From: Ilex aquifolium
Lineage: Eukaryota > Streptophyta > Magnoliopsida > Aquifoliales > Aquifoliaceae
Direction: 5' to 3'
NCBI GenBank assembly: GCA_951799425.1
Contig: OX637395.1
Span: forward strand, 11,448,451-11,512,450
Length of the DNA stretch: 64,000 nucleotides
A program made the position numbers and the translations under genes. Position 1 is the stretch's first letter. Each line of letters opens with the position of its first letter. Positions 46,426 through 59,000 of the stretch are shown here, one piece after another. The notes under the pieces were generated by a model. That model had not been told where the DNA came from and searched no databases. It worked only from the letters and a program-made list of their open reading frames with translations.

Positions 46426-47571
46426 CTAGGTGATTTTTGGTCCTTTAATCTTTTTTATTTTTTTTTTTAAATTACATATTCTTTAGGCTGCTTCAGAGAA
46501 TCTCTCTCTTGCCGGATTTTCATTACTTGCTATCGAAGGATAGTAATTGTATCAATTAGGTTTGTAATTTACACTGTTGTATGCTCCATAAAGGTATTAA
46601 TTGTACATTAGCATTGTGAAAACACACAATCCAAACAGTTGTGAAATGATAATTTTCCATGAAAAAGATTTTAATATGAGCTTGTGCTTGTCTTTGATCA
46701 GTTTCTGTTTAGTGGCAATGGATTTTGTTTTTGTTCTGGGTTACTAGGTTTGATTTGTGTTATGTTCGTTTTGGTACGACATGAACCAGCAACCAAAAAC
46801 TTGAATCTGTTACAGGCTGTGTTAGAAATGTCTTACACCCGGAAAAGAAAACATGAAAAAATTTCAATGAAATCTCACCAACTCGTTGGTATTTCTTCGC
46901 CCAACAAAGATTTGGGCGAAGACAGTTAAAACTTGCTCCAGTAATCGTAGGAAGATTCATTAGCATTAGTGTCATCATGAGTAGAGCTGTTAAACAAGTT
47001 AATCTTGAACATTTTTTTAGGCTCGTTTATGTGTAAATAGTCAAATGAGCCAGCTCGTTTATGTATAAATTAGACTTAAATTAGGCTCGAATTTAGCTCG
47101 ATTATCACCCCTAATCATGAGGAAGAACTGGTTCATGTACCAATTCTCTTTTGTTGCTGCTTCTGTTCTGCTTGTTTTGAGTTTCAGACCTTTATTGTAT
47201 TGCTTTTTGAACACCATAAGATTAGCCAAAAGTAGAAATATTTTCCGTACGTCCGGGCCGTTACGAAGGTATTAAAGCCAATTACTCCGTGGTGTGGAGG
47301 TCACGTCTAAATCAAAGCGGATAATATCATACAATCTAGGCTTGGGTTTATATGACTCAATTTGTAGCAGAAAAGAGTTCAAATTCAATAGGGATTACCC
47401 GGCATCCTATAAGAGAGTGCCACATCATACTTTTCTTAGTGAAAAACTTGGAGATTGTTTTGAAGACCTTGTCCAATTTTTTATTATGAGGGAGATGGCG
47501 AGATTCGAATATAAAAATTTCTTCCCTAGCATAATATTAAACCATCATCTTAAAAGCTTATGTCATTAAAT
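46426..47571. other. 3' UTR of the ALA1-like gene and intergenic DNA
   Basis: The first 200-300 bp are T-rich and probably the 3' UTR. No clear single polyadenylation signal was picked. Further right, ORFs at 46684-46929 and 47294-47569 have no recognisable domain. The segment near 47280-47570 looks like decayed retrotransposon DNA. Confidence 0.45.
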
Positions 47572-47760
47572 AGGAAAATTTTCAACTACACCCTTTCTAG
47601 TTTACCATATTTTCAAGGACACTCTTTTTATTTTCTGAATTTTCACTGACACCCCCTGTCAGATTAAAAATGTTAATTAGAATGTAATTTTACTAAATTG
47701 TCTATGATATATTTGAGGACAAACTTCATTCACACCCCCTCTAGATAAGTATATCTTCAA
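47572..47760. mobile_element. Left end of a MULE-type element, same family as 62589-63931, truncated
   Basis: Starts 'ggaaaattttcaactacacc' and continues with '...ttctgaattttcactgacacc' and 'ttaattagaatgtaattttac' in the same order as the left end of the element at 62589. No matching right end was found, so it is a solo terminal fragment. Confidence 0.45.
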
Positions 47761-48869
47761 TGAGACCCCCTCTCTTTTTTATTTTTTTTTATGTATTAAA
47801 ATAAAATTCGAGCCGATTAAAATTATATTTGAGCCAATTAAAAATTATTTTTAATCGACTCAAATCAAATTTTAATTAACTCGCATTGAATTTTAATCAG
47901 CCCAAATTTTAATACATAAAAAAATATAAATTTTGATTGACTGAAATTTTAATGAACCAAATTTTAATTGACACAAATTTTAATAAGTAAAAAATATAAA
48001 TTTTATTCGACTCGAAACCGAATTTTAATTGATACCTAATACATTACTCTCCTTTGATTAGCAGTGGGTCCCAACCAATATTGTTGGAGGTCCATTAGCA
48101 ATTCAATGACAAAAAATGAATAGATGAGCATATTAAATTAGTAAATTAGATCCAAACAATAATATTCTTTTTCATGAAAGCTTAGGGGAAAAATGGTTGA
48201 ATAACCAGCAATGCCACCCTTTTGGGGGAAGTGAAGAGAACAGGATAATCGAAGTAAGAAAGCCATTAGCCCGGTTGGCCTAATCATTTAGGATTGTTAA
48301 TCGAGTTGAATTCATCAAGCTTTATGTTCAAATTTAGCTTGGTTGTGATTGCTCGAACTCGCCTGAGCGTAGATTTTTATCAAACCTATCTCGACAGAAG
48401 AGCTGAATTTGATTCTAGAAATTTTAATATATACTGTTAGTTCAAGTCTTCCATGATATTTCGTAGCCTTTTAAAAATCTTAATAAGGGTTTATCTCTGT
48501 CTCAAGTAGTAAAGGCCTAAACAGGACTACTACTAATTTTTAACAATTCGATACGAACCCGTTTTAGATGTAAGTGTAGCACAAGTTTGATAATGTGTTT
48601 GACTAGTTACAAAGAATTAAAGGACATGAAGGACACTACGTTAAATTGTAAACTATGGATGTAAAATTTTTGTGATCCCTGGAGGTGAAGCACATCTGTT
48701 TTTGACCGAACAAGAGGACATCTTGAACATGTTTTAATGCATTTTTGTTCGCTTAAATTCAGTATTTGTAACTCCACTTCTTTTAGGATAACACCATGTC
48801 AGTCTCGTACCGAAGGTTAATATTTTTAATAGTCAAGTTACATCATTCAAATGTGTAGATAGTGAATAT
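47761..48869. other. AT-rich intergenic stretch, no gene seen
   Basis: Contains repeated short motifs of the type 'aattttaatcgactc' in both orientations between 47810 and 48020, giving local hairpins. No coding signal. Confidence 0.45.
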
Positions 48870-50220
48870 TGTAACATTGTCACATAGATGAGCACATCAA
48901 TAGGTCACTCTGGAGATGCTAAAGAGTACGTGGTTTGGTGGCCCAAGAGGAAGTGTTAGGTTATGAAATATGTCACGCGAGACCCAGTGTATCGCCATGC
49001 CAAGCACATGCTCAGGTCATCATATGGGTTCCACTATAATTGAGGTTCGTGGATATATTTGCTTAATTGTATAATCCAAGGAGAGAATGAGAAAAAGATA
49101 AATTAAGATATATGTGTCAAAATAAATAGGATTGTGAAAGAGATCTTATACCAATCACAATTTATGGGCTTGCATCACAGGTGCTTAGGCCACACATGTG
49201 TGGCTTTACTCTATAAATACTCTTATATTCTCACAAGAAAATGATATAGAGTTGAATAGATGAAAACCCTTAGGGTATGTTTGGATTGCGAGTTAAAGGG
49301 GATAATTCTGGTGGCATAGGATAAAAAAGTATGTGGGGTTAATATATCTTATGTTTGGCAAGTAAAAAATGCGTCGGAAATCTCATTCGAATTTTATTCC
49401 AATCCGATTTGAAAAGTCAACTTTAACCCATTTATATTGGTTAAATGAAATCCAAGGGCGGACTGGGATTTTTTTTGCTAGACAGGATAACTAATATAAA
49501 TGATCGAATTGCCTTGTTCTCTTCTCCTTCTCTCACTTTCGCTCTCTATCTCTCTCCCTCTCTCGTCTGCTTCGTCACTTCCTCTTGTTTTTTCACAGAT
49601 CTGATTTTTTTTTAAACAAATATGTTTTGTCAAGGCAAAGTTTTGCTGACATACCTCAAGAAGACCATGACGTTTTCTCCAATAAGACAACTAATTTAAA
49701 TAATAAAATAACTCTAATAAAACAATATCCTATTTGGTCTAAGATTACTTAATAATTAATAATAAAATAACTAATTAATGAGAGCTTGAGTTAATTTTCA
49801 ATAGTTCTCGTAATATATGAAATTACACCATTTTTAAAAATTACATGTAAGAAAAATTTGTTTGAAATTGGTCAAAGGTTAATTTATAAACCAAACATAG
49901 TTTTGGATTGGATAGGTTAGAGGCAAAACAGTCAATGGTATCATATTCTATCACCCTTCTCCATGGGTCCCACATAAGTGCTTATGTGTTATCCAAACAC
50001 CGGAAATGATAGAATGTAACCATTAAATCCTGATTAGTCCAATGATAGATGGATTTAAATTGAATAAGAAAGAATATTTTTTTTAAATCTCTAATTCAGT
50101 CAAACCCTGTGATCCAAACACGCCCTTAAGCTCTAAGCCTTGAGAAGGCACCCTCTCTCCCCCTCCTCTCCTTCTTCTCTACACACCCTCCTCTTTGGGT
50201 CCCTTCGGCAATGATGTCTA
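48870..50220 (+). repeat. Probable LTR fragment interrupted by a MITE
   Basis: The segment left of the MITE ends with a promoter-like CTCTATAAATACTC (about 49210) and a leader 'gatatagagttgaatagatg'. The segment right of it continues 'agctctaagccttgagaagg' and a CT-rich run, as in LTR R/U5 regions. Joined across the MITE the sequence is continuous. LTR ends were not defined. Confidence 0.35.
49273..50125. mobile_element. PIF/Harbinger-type MITE with TTA target duplication
   Basis: The inverted ends GGGTATGTTTGGAT and ATCCAAACACGCCC (one mismatch) are flanked on both sides by TTA (49270-49272 and 50126-50128). A TTA duplication and GGGTGTGTTTGG-like ends are typical of Harbinger/Tourist elements. 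853 bp with no transposase, so non-autonomous. It sits inside an LTR-like sequence. Confidence 0.75.
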
Positions 50221-50412
50221 TGAACCCATTTAACTCACCACCTACAAAATGTGAAGTTATAATTGATTGAAATTATTCATAACCAATCATAATAACCTAT
50301 CACGAATGATTGGTCAAGAATAACCTCAATTAATTGTAAATTTAGGATCGATCATAATATTTTGTGATCATACCATTGAAAATTATAACTTATACTCCAA
50401 AAAATGATAATA

Positions 50413-51098
50413 TCTATATAATAAAGTAACTTACAATTTAAATTTCAAAAGATAAACAAAATGACTTTTACTTTTCACGGTTTAGATCGCTTTAAATTTT
50501 ACTTTAAAGTTAATCTAACGGCTAATATTAACACCCTAAATTTAATAGGGAAAATAGGCCCCTAAGGGTGTGTTTGGAGTGACTTTTTAAAAGTACTTCT
50601 AGAAATTATTTCTCATAAGTACATTAAAAAAAAAAATAGTGTTTGAAACTGCCCCACCACTACCTCTACCACCACCACCGCCGCCGCCACCATCGCCGCT
50701 ACCATCGCCACCGCCACCACCCCTACCCCCACCACCACTGCTGTCGTCGCCGCCGCCACCACCGCCATCGTCGTTGCCGCCACCACCATCGTCGCCACCA
50801 CCACCGCCACCCCCGCCGTCGTTGCCGTCGCCACCCCCACCACCGCCACCGCCACCACTATCGCCGCTACCCGCCACCCCCAACCATCGTCGCCGCCACC
50901 ACCACCGCCGCCACCACGGTCATTGCCACCCACCACAACCATCACCGTCTCTTACCACCACCACCCCCACTACAACCGATGCTTAAATTCATTTATCTCT
51001 CCTCTATGTTTGTGATTTGATTTTGGATATAAATACAAATATGTTTATTATTTATCATTTTTTATTACTCTGTGCCTTCAGACACAGACAATAACTAA
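50413..51098 (+). mobile_element. Helitron-like unit 1 with CCACCG-type microsatellite
   Basis: The 5' end is A followed by TCTATATAATAAAGTA. The 3' end is a hairpin TCTGTG-ccttcaga-CACAGA, then about 9 bases, then CTAA before T. The interior includes a GGGTGTGTTTGG segment like a Harbinger end and a 300-bp run of CCACCG, CCATCG and CGCCGC-type triplets (50648-50965). Long ORFs over that run are artefacts of the repeat. Confidence 0.6.
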
Positions 51099-51876
51099 TA
51101 TATAATAAAGTACAATACAACTCAAATCTTAAAAGATAAACAAAATGACTTTTACTTTTCGCGGTTGAGATCTTTTTAAATTTTATTTTAAAATTAATTC
51201 AAGGGCTAATATTAACACCCCAAATTTAATAGAAAAAAGGTCCCTAAGGGTGTGTTTGGGCTAACTTTTTAAAACTGTTTCTAAAACTTATAACTTCTCA
51301 TAAGTACTTTTTTGTTTTTTTGTTTAGAACCGACCAACCACCACCGCCACCCCACCACCACCACTACCCCCCACCACTTCTACCACAATAGCCACCACCA
51401 CTATCACTATCACACAACTACTACCACTGTCGCCACCCCCACAACCACCACCATCACCACCACTGCTGCCACCCCCCACCCCCACCTCTTCTACAACAAC
51501 CCTCACCACCGTCGCCGCTATCACCATTGTCGCCACGCCCACCACCACCATCCCCAGTACCACCACTGTCGCCACCTTACTACCACCGTCACTGTCCCAC
51601 TATCACCCCTACCACCACCATCCCTACTGCCCTATCACCACCATCACCATTGTCACCCAATGCTGCTACTATTACAACTGGTCGTTGTCATTCATTACAA
51701 TCATTACCGTTTCCTATCACCACCACTACCACCTCTCGCTCCCACTATAACCGGTGCTTAAATTCCTTTCTCTCTTATCTATTTTTGTAATTTAATTTTA
51801 GGTGTAAATAAAAATATGCTTATTATTGACCATTTTTTTTTATTACACTGTGCTTTCAAACACAAAAACTAACTAA
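51099..51876 (+). mobile_element. Helitron-like unit 2, head-to-tail with unit 1
   Basis: Starts directly at the 3' terminus of unit 1 (TATATAATAAAGTAC) and follows the same order: 'aaaatgacttttacttttc', the GGGTGTGTTTGG segment, a CCACCA/CCATCA-type microsatellite (51335-51735), then a weaker hairpin TGTG-ctttcaaa-CACA and CTAA before T. About 85% similar to unit 1 by eye outside the microsatellite. Non-coding. Confidence 0.6.
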
Positions 51877-53066
51877 TTTTCAATATGACACCTCCTTCAG
51901 TATCGTAAACTTCCTTGTTCTGTTAACTTTTTCCTCTTTATGAATATTAAGTCAATGAAAAGGAACTTCTTAACAACAATAAATATATAAATTTTCAAAT
52001 CAATAATTTGACTGTCCGATATAACTTATATAAGCAATTACATCCCTAGATACATCCACTGACTTAAACCATTAACACTCAAATTATATTGTATTTAAAC
52101 CAATCTTACCACCACACCAAACCTTATCCTCGCAGGCTTATGAAGTCCGAATAGTATAACTTTTTATAGGTGAATCATAATTTATACTCTTAAAATTTAC
52201 ACTAAATTTCTATTTAGTTCCTCAACAAGCAATTGCAACTATCAAATCCTTAAATTTCACGACTAATTTCATCTCCCTATGTCAAAATTCATAAGTAATT
52301 ATGATAAAAAAAAAAAAAAAAACACATCATGAGTATTACATGCCTCAATCACATAATTGTCACCTAATTAACATAAATATGAGTCAAATTTGTAAAATAT
52401 GAGCCAATACATCCGGTTGAAGTACTTAAATCTATATCAAATGAGTCATCAAACATAATTTTAAAACATATTGATGGGGATTGTACTCTAATTTTAGAGT
52501 CAGCTTATTCAAAATTACTATTACAATTGGATCACGTTATGCTAATGGTCATCGACAATCGTCTATATTCTCTGCATTTCCATACCATTTCACTGAATTT
52601 TTTTATTTTGGTTGTGAAAATAAGAATTTGAAAGGAATTGATAGGAAAAGGATTATCAGAAAAAACAGAAAATTCAAACCGTTTGAATCTTTACCTGACG
52701 GATTTTTTACAATAAAGTATACGGTCAATATTAACCACCCATGTTGATTAAAAAATAATAATAACTCTCTAAGTTACCATTGAATTCTCCAACAATAGCT
52801 TCCACCAGCCATTGAAACATTGATTGAAACAACAGATATTGGAATTAGCACAGAAATAATAGTATCTCTAAAGGTCAATAACGTAAAACAAAAACTGTAT
52901 TTTGAAATACCCGCAAAATATTTGATCAAAAAAAAAAATACCCGCAAAATACATGTACAACAGTATAAATTTTCTCAGCTTTACAAACTGCTAAAAAAGG
53001 AAAAAAAATGGCTATACTACAATGCTGTAAAGGAATTCTCCAATCCTAACGGATGCCAAGCAACCT
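51877..53066. other. Intergenic DNA between the Helitron pair and the gyrase A gene
   Basis: AT-rich. One ORF at 52481-52747 (88 residues, basic) has no recognisable domain and no repeated support. The right 200-300 bp should hold the 3' UTR of the gyrase A gene on the - strand. Confidence 0.4.
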
Positions 53067-56000
53067 TCATACAGCAACAGCTTCAAGTTCTTCAGGCTCG
53101 GTTTCTGTTGCTGAGATCAAGGAAGCCGACCGAATCTTACCAGCATGTTCAAGCCGCATCAAAATAACTCCCCTGAGAGAGAGAGAGAGAGAGTCAATAT
53201 GCATTACGAATCCCACCTCAGTTCAATCTGTATGTTGTTTTCAGGGCACCCACATATCCCCGTTAAATGTGGGAGTCCAGGTTTACTTTCCCAGCTTCAG
53301 TATCTGAGTATGAATTTACTATGCCACCAAGACAAAAGAAGAAACTGTCGGGTCTTTTGAAAACCCTAGACAATCTAATCACGGTTCCCAACTTATATTG
53401 TCAAGTTCTTTGTTATTCTCCACAAATGCAATTTTTTCTTAGCAAACCAATTTGGCAGATCAAATTTCGTCCATCTAGATGACTGTATCACAAGGAGGAC
53501 ATGAAAGAGGCAACCAAACCGAAGCCATTTAGGTAAAGGAACATGTGTAGCTTGGATGGAGGTACCTAATAGGAGAAAGCAATTGCAACCCGATGGTCAG
53601 TCTTGAGGACAAAGAAGTGGCACGAGTGTCTTCAAAGGGAACACAATGTGACATTGGATTGCACAGGGATTGGTACGAGCATTAAATTAGATGGTGCAGG
53701 GATGAAATTAGAGATTGCTTCTACAAAATGAAGCACTTCAAACAATTGAGTGAAACCCCAAGAACAGAGAACGGGACTATTCATGAAGGTTACACTATAA
53801 CATAAACAATTCTCATCTACTAAATAGGTCGAATGAGATTGTTGATGGAAGCGTGCACCTCAGAGTTTAACTTTCCATCCACATGAATTATTTAAATAAG
53901 AATAGCGAACAGAGGACATCTTATCTCTCAGGTTATGCAAAACCATTAAGGATTAGGTGGGGTAGCTCAGTAATTCAACCTTTGGCCTTTGGCATTGGAG
54001 GGTGAGAACAACTTTGGGCTGGAAGTTGAGCTGCAAGGAAACAGGCTAATGAATTGATCAGCAAATTTTATCGTCAAGCAAGACAAAGAGATGTGGTGCT
54101 CCTGATAGGATGAAAAAGAAAGGAGGCCACAAGCCACAAGCCACAAGCCACAAGCCACAAGCCACAAGCCACAAGTTTGGAGCTCCGAGCGGCAAAGGTG
54201 AAAGCTCTTAAGTGAGTAGAAAGGAGCAAACCAACCCAAGGTTTCAAAGTACTTAAGATAAACATGCATGTAAAGAAGCATGAAACTGGATGAAGTTGAA
54301 CATGATGAAGGAACATCAGAGCTAACACAGTATGAGTCGAAAAGTAGATGATGTCTCGAAAGCATAAAAAAAATCTTACAGTGTGGAGTCCAATCATGAC
54401 AACACCCAAAGTGAAGTCGAATTTTTATGGTGAAGCAAGCAATGTCATCCTGGATAATGGTAACACAAGACCATTATCGGGAAACAAATCCCTTCTAGAA
54501 GTAAAAATTGGCAACAACTGCAGCTTAAAACATAGCAAGCTTCATAGTTCCAAAAGGAAACAAATGAACAGTTCCTCCTCGCTACTTGGTTACGTATTTA
54601 ATGAGATAGTATCGATGATGAAGCACACTGTTTTCTTGTATATCATATATAATCACTGCAACCACAAGCGAAGGATAAAAGACATGGTCCGCTATAGGAG
54701 AGCCAAAAAATAATCATTTTTGTCAAGAAATTAATTTTGCAATCGCTTAGAGAAGAGTTCATCAAGATACTAAATTTGCACGAAATCTAAGAGGATGGGA
54801 CAATGTCTCAATCATCGTCTCAACAACTATGCAAAGTATCATGCATGTTTGACATGAGTGAAAGAGTAATATATTAAAAATTTACTTTTTGTAGTGAAAC
54901 TCAATTTATTATTTAATAAAAGTTCTTCATTTCCTATTTCAATGAAAATTTGTGTGGGTAAAGTGTTTGCATTATATTAAATATATGGTATGCATGTGTA
55001 TCTTTTATTTTTCATTCTAAATAATCTGGTGTGTAGAGTTCAGCTTATACACAGAAGATCAGATTATTGGATCCTTGTATGATATGAGTAAATGTTCACA
55101 GTCTTAGATGAAATTAGACACACCATCACTAGAATTGTAGTGCAATTTCTAGCTTAGTTTTTCTTGGCTACAGGAGACTGTCTGATGTCTCATATTGTTG
55201 CAATAGTACACTTTGTGTATTGAAAATGACTGTTATTGAGATTATTATATTTTTACTGACTAAATAAGAAAATAAATACCTCATAGTTATTATAATTGCT
55301 TAAACTCTTGCTCCTGAGATACTTAATTGACACGTGCATATAATGATTATTACTTTAATTCATTAAAGAGCGAGATTCATATTTGAGTCAACAAATTCGG
55401 TGAATTAGGAGATGACATTATTTGTATGATGAAAATTAAATATTAAAGAAAACCACGTCCTAATATTTAAATGGATTGATGATGTTCTCTTGAGTAAGCT
55501 CATAAATTTTGTCCATGTCAAACCTAGCAGGTAAATTTAACTATTCGACATGATAAATAAGTTGAGGGGTAAAATCTCAAGAATAAAAAAAAGTCAATTA
55601 AATATAATTGTCAGTAATTTAATTAATTGAAATACATCATTAATTTTAAACATGGAGATATTATTAAGAATATAATAATAAGAAATTCGAAATATAATTT
55701 TGAGATAAGACACGGGAGATCAATAATAAGTTTTTAGTGGACTAACTTATTATTAATGGACCGTAAGATGTTTGTTCTGAGTTTGACATAAGATTCCTAG
55801 GCCCATTAGCAACTCACCCCTTATTCTCCTTAGGGTTTCTATTGTAGCCTATAAATAAACGCACTCGCTTGCTCTCTTAGCCATAATCATTACCTTCACG
55901 TTTAGAAGAGGCAGAGACAGAGAGCAGGGAGAAAATTTGAAGGATTGCAGCCTGCATTCAGATTTTAACGTCGAGAAGGACATACAGTAGAAGATCGTGA

Positions 56001-59000
56001 GGTTCATCTGGCTGTTCGATCTGCATTAGACTTTGTTCGTGTTGTTCATGATTCAAGAGGTAACCCTAATTCTGCCTTGTAGGGTTAACAGATGAATAAT
56101 TTTTTTTTATATTCAATTATACACGTCGTTAACAATTTTTGGGACTGCCGTTCCAACAATGAGTTCCTTAAAATGAGTTCCTTTTGGAACAGGGATGATA
56201 AGCAACCACTTCCCTTATAATCCAAAGAGGAAAACATTAATTATTCATTTTTCATTTACCTCACCCCTTCATTCCCCAGTAAAAATAATGAAGAAAGAAA
56301 GAAAGAAAGCAAAAGAGGTTAGAAATACCTTGCATAGCGCGACTGTATAGAAATATCTCGAACTTTTATTCTGTTGACAGTTCCACTCTGGCTTACAAGA
56401 ACAATCTGTTCATCGCTTTCACCATCTTCTGTTCAAAATATTCAGGAGCATAGTTAATACGAGTAACCAACGCATTCCCACATGCACCAGAAAAGGCTCC
56501 AAACAAATTACAACACAACGTTACCTGCCAATGAAAACCCAACTACAAACACCGCAGCCAGGCGATCCTCAGCGGAGAACTAAAACATAGATGGCAGATA
56601 AATGTTATGGCTGAAAGGAAAAGAGACGATACAGAAAGAAAACTTTTTCCTTTCTTTCCCCGAAGGGGAAGAGGGGAGGGGAGTTATTATGAAATGAGGC
56701 AGTAATTAAATGGCTAGAGTACCTTGTGACCTATTAAACCAACTTTTCTTAGAGATGACATGCGGAACCTGCTAAGAGGAACTCGCTTTCCAACACCACT
56801 TTCAGACACAAACAACAACCATGGACCACTCAGGCTTTTATCCCTGTTCCAAAAGGAAGTCAATTAATTGCAGGGATGTATAAACCAATATTACTAAATA
56901 GACAAAAAGGAGAAGAGCAGACTGAGACACGTTGGAATGTAATTTTACTTGACAGTAATTGTGCATAAGCAATGTCCAGCATCCATTTTGGAGGGAAAGA
57001 ACAACATAAAATTAAAAAAAGGAACAAGGACAATAAGCCTGTAAAGCGTTCCACATTACTCCATATCCTGGACTAACAAATGAACATTACTCCATATCCC
57101 GGACTAACAAATGAAGTATAGGGTAGATTTTGACCACCAGAAGGAAATGACATAAGGGACTAAATTACTCATAACCAGAGATAGCAAATGCCTCGAGGAG
57201 TATTTTAAAATTACTAACAATGTTGGCTTGTAACCATTCATGAAGCATCGTAAACTAACAATTCAGAACTTAATATGAGTCACAGTATGCAAATATCCAT
57301 GATAATGGTTGAGAATTTGCTGATTTGTAGAAAAATGGTTTGAGAATTTGCTGAATTATGAAAAGAAAAATGGTTAAGTAATTACTGGCTATGGTGACCT
57401 TCTGAGACCCTCTCCAACTCTTTCCGCATGGCTGCTGGTATTATGTCCATGCTTGCCATTTTATCTTCTTTCTTCAGTCTCATGGCAATTGAACCTCTTG
57501 TATTTCTCCCTAGAGCTCGAATCTAAGCCAAATAGCCATGGCAGTTATTAGATAACATATAGTTGGGAGAATATAGAGAGTGACAGTTTACTAAATGACC
57601 TGCAGCACAGTAAGGTAACTGATGTAACAATGGCTACAGCTAAAAGAACAGTTAGTATGGACCGATAAAACTATTTAAAGCTTCCAAGAAAATCTAAGTA
57701 ATGCAATAGATGATGCAGTTCACGATATGCACTCACACCGGTTTTTGTACCATGTTTTTTCGACTTGTGTTTACACATACATATTCCTATCGAGCATCTA
57801 AATGCAGTCCAATGAGCAGTCATACAAAGATGTTCCACCTCATACAAGGATCTCAAGAGTTGCTAAGCTGGATGGAGCCATCGGATTACTGCACATGAAT
57901 CAGGTTTACCTTTTTTTCCGGTAAGTCAGGTTTACCTTTGGTGCAACTGATTTATAAAAAGCAGAATTATATCTTGAGATGCATAAAAGCAGGCTTCACA
58001 GCAACATTATTGTGAAATACTTCAATTCTTCCTTCCCTAAAGGCAAATGATTATCGTATTTACGTAAAGTACTTTCGAGCAGGGCTGCAAATGACATGGT
58101 GAAGTTCATGAACAGCTCGAGCTTGGATTTGCCTTGGGTTGTTCAGGCTCATTTATTTAGTAATACACTGGACTCAATCCCTACAACTTTTTGGATGAAC
58201 AAACTGAGCCTTGATAGGCTCAAGCTCAGTCTGCAAGGAATCGCAATAATTGTTCATACGTAACTCCTCAATAATTCAAAGGCCTTTCATTCTTTCCAGA
58301 TTTGAGAAAGCAAAAGCTGAACAGACAATAAAATAACATTACAGTTATGTAAGAAATGGAAAAATAAATGGGCGTCTCAAGAAAAGTTGATATTTGCATG
58401 ATGTCACTTGCGTGTTGCACTTTAAAAGCTAATTATTTGGCATTTTCACAATTAAAAAATGACAAGGGTTCCATTTCAAACTTAATCTTTTAACAAATGA
58501 ACATTTGCAGAATGTCTAAGTAGGGAATGTCGCCATTGAGAGCTTCTCAGCACCACTTCCCTCTAGCAACACCTAGTTTCTCTTGTGAACATTCACTCTT
58601 AGAATGGATTCAAACATAGCAATCATCAATGAAGTATTTGCTAATGTTGGTAGTCATTATTTTGGTAAAAAACAGGATTTTTTTTTTTGGGGGGGGGGGG
58701 GGGATAAAATGATGAGTTATTGCAAGAAAAATGCTGATAAGGGGGTCATCAATACTTGAGGTTCAAATTCCAGTTGGAGAAGACCACAGCTGCGGAAGAG
58801 ATCTCCCGCGCAGGGGGACCAGAACAAAGGTGCAAATTGTTAAAATATTTTCAAAATAAAATTTTTTTGGGTGAGTTTATTATTAAAAAGCTCTTTGTAA
58901 TTTTTGGGATAAATTGGAAAGGGGTGAAGTCAAAATGACAAGACAAAGCTATTAATTCAAAGTTAGTGACTTTTGGCTAAAAGACACCAATCTAAATGAT

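Larger units (their letters stand above)
53173..56328 (-). other. Last intron of the gyrase A gene (3.16 kb)
   Basis: Donor GTATTT and an acceptor preceded by an unusual (CT)n run (the GAGAGA run at 53175-53192 on +). It contains a 7-bp minisatellite, a probable solo LTR and other AT-rich DNA. ORFs inside (for example 53967-54365, 54348-54713) are non-coding. Confidence 0.8.

Noticed and set aside
50613-50986. Long ORFs rich in Pro, Gly, Ser, Val or His on both strands
   Set aside because: They are translations of a CCACCG-type triplet microsatellite, open in several frames by composition. The same applies to 51312-51790.
52481-52747. 88-residue basic ORF near the 3' end of gyrase A
   Set aside because: No recognisable domain, AT-rich codon use, and no splice or homology support. 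It could be chance.
54074-54409. ORFs with repeated Leu-Val-Ala-Cys-Gly-Leu-Trp pattern on the - strand
   Set aside because: The pattern comes from seven exact copies of a 7-bp minisatellite in an intron.
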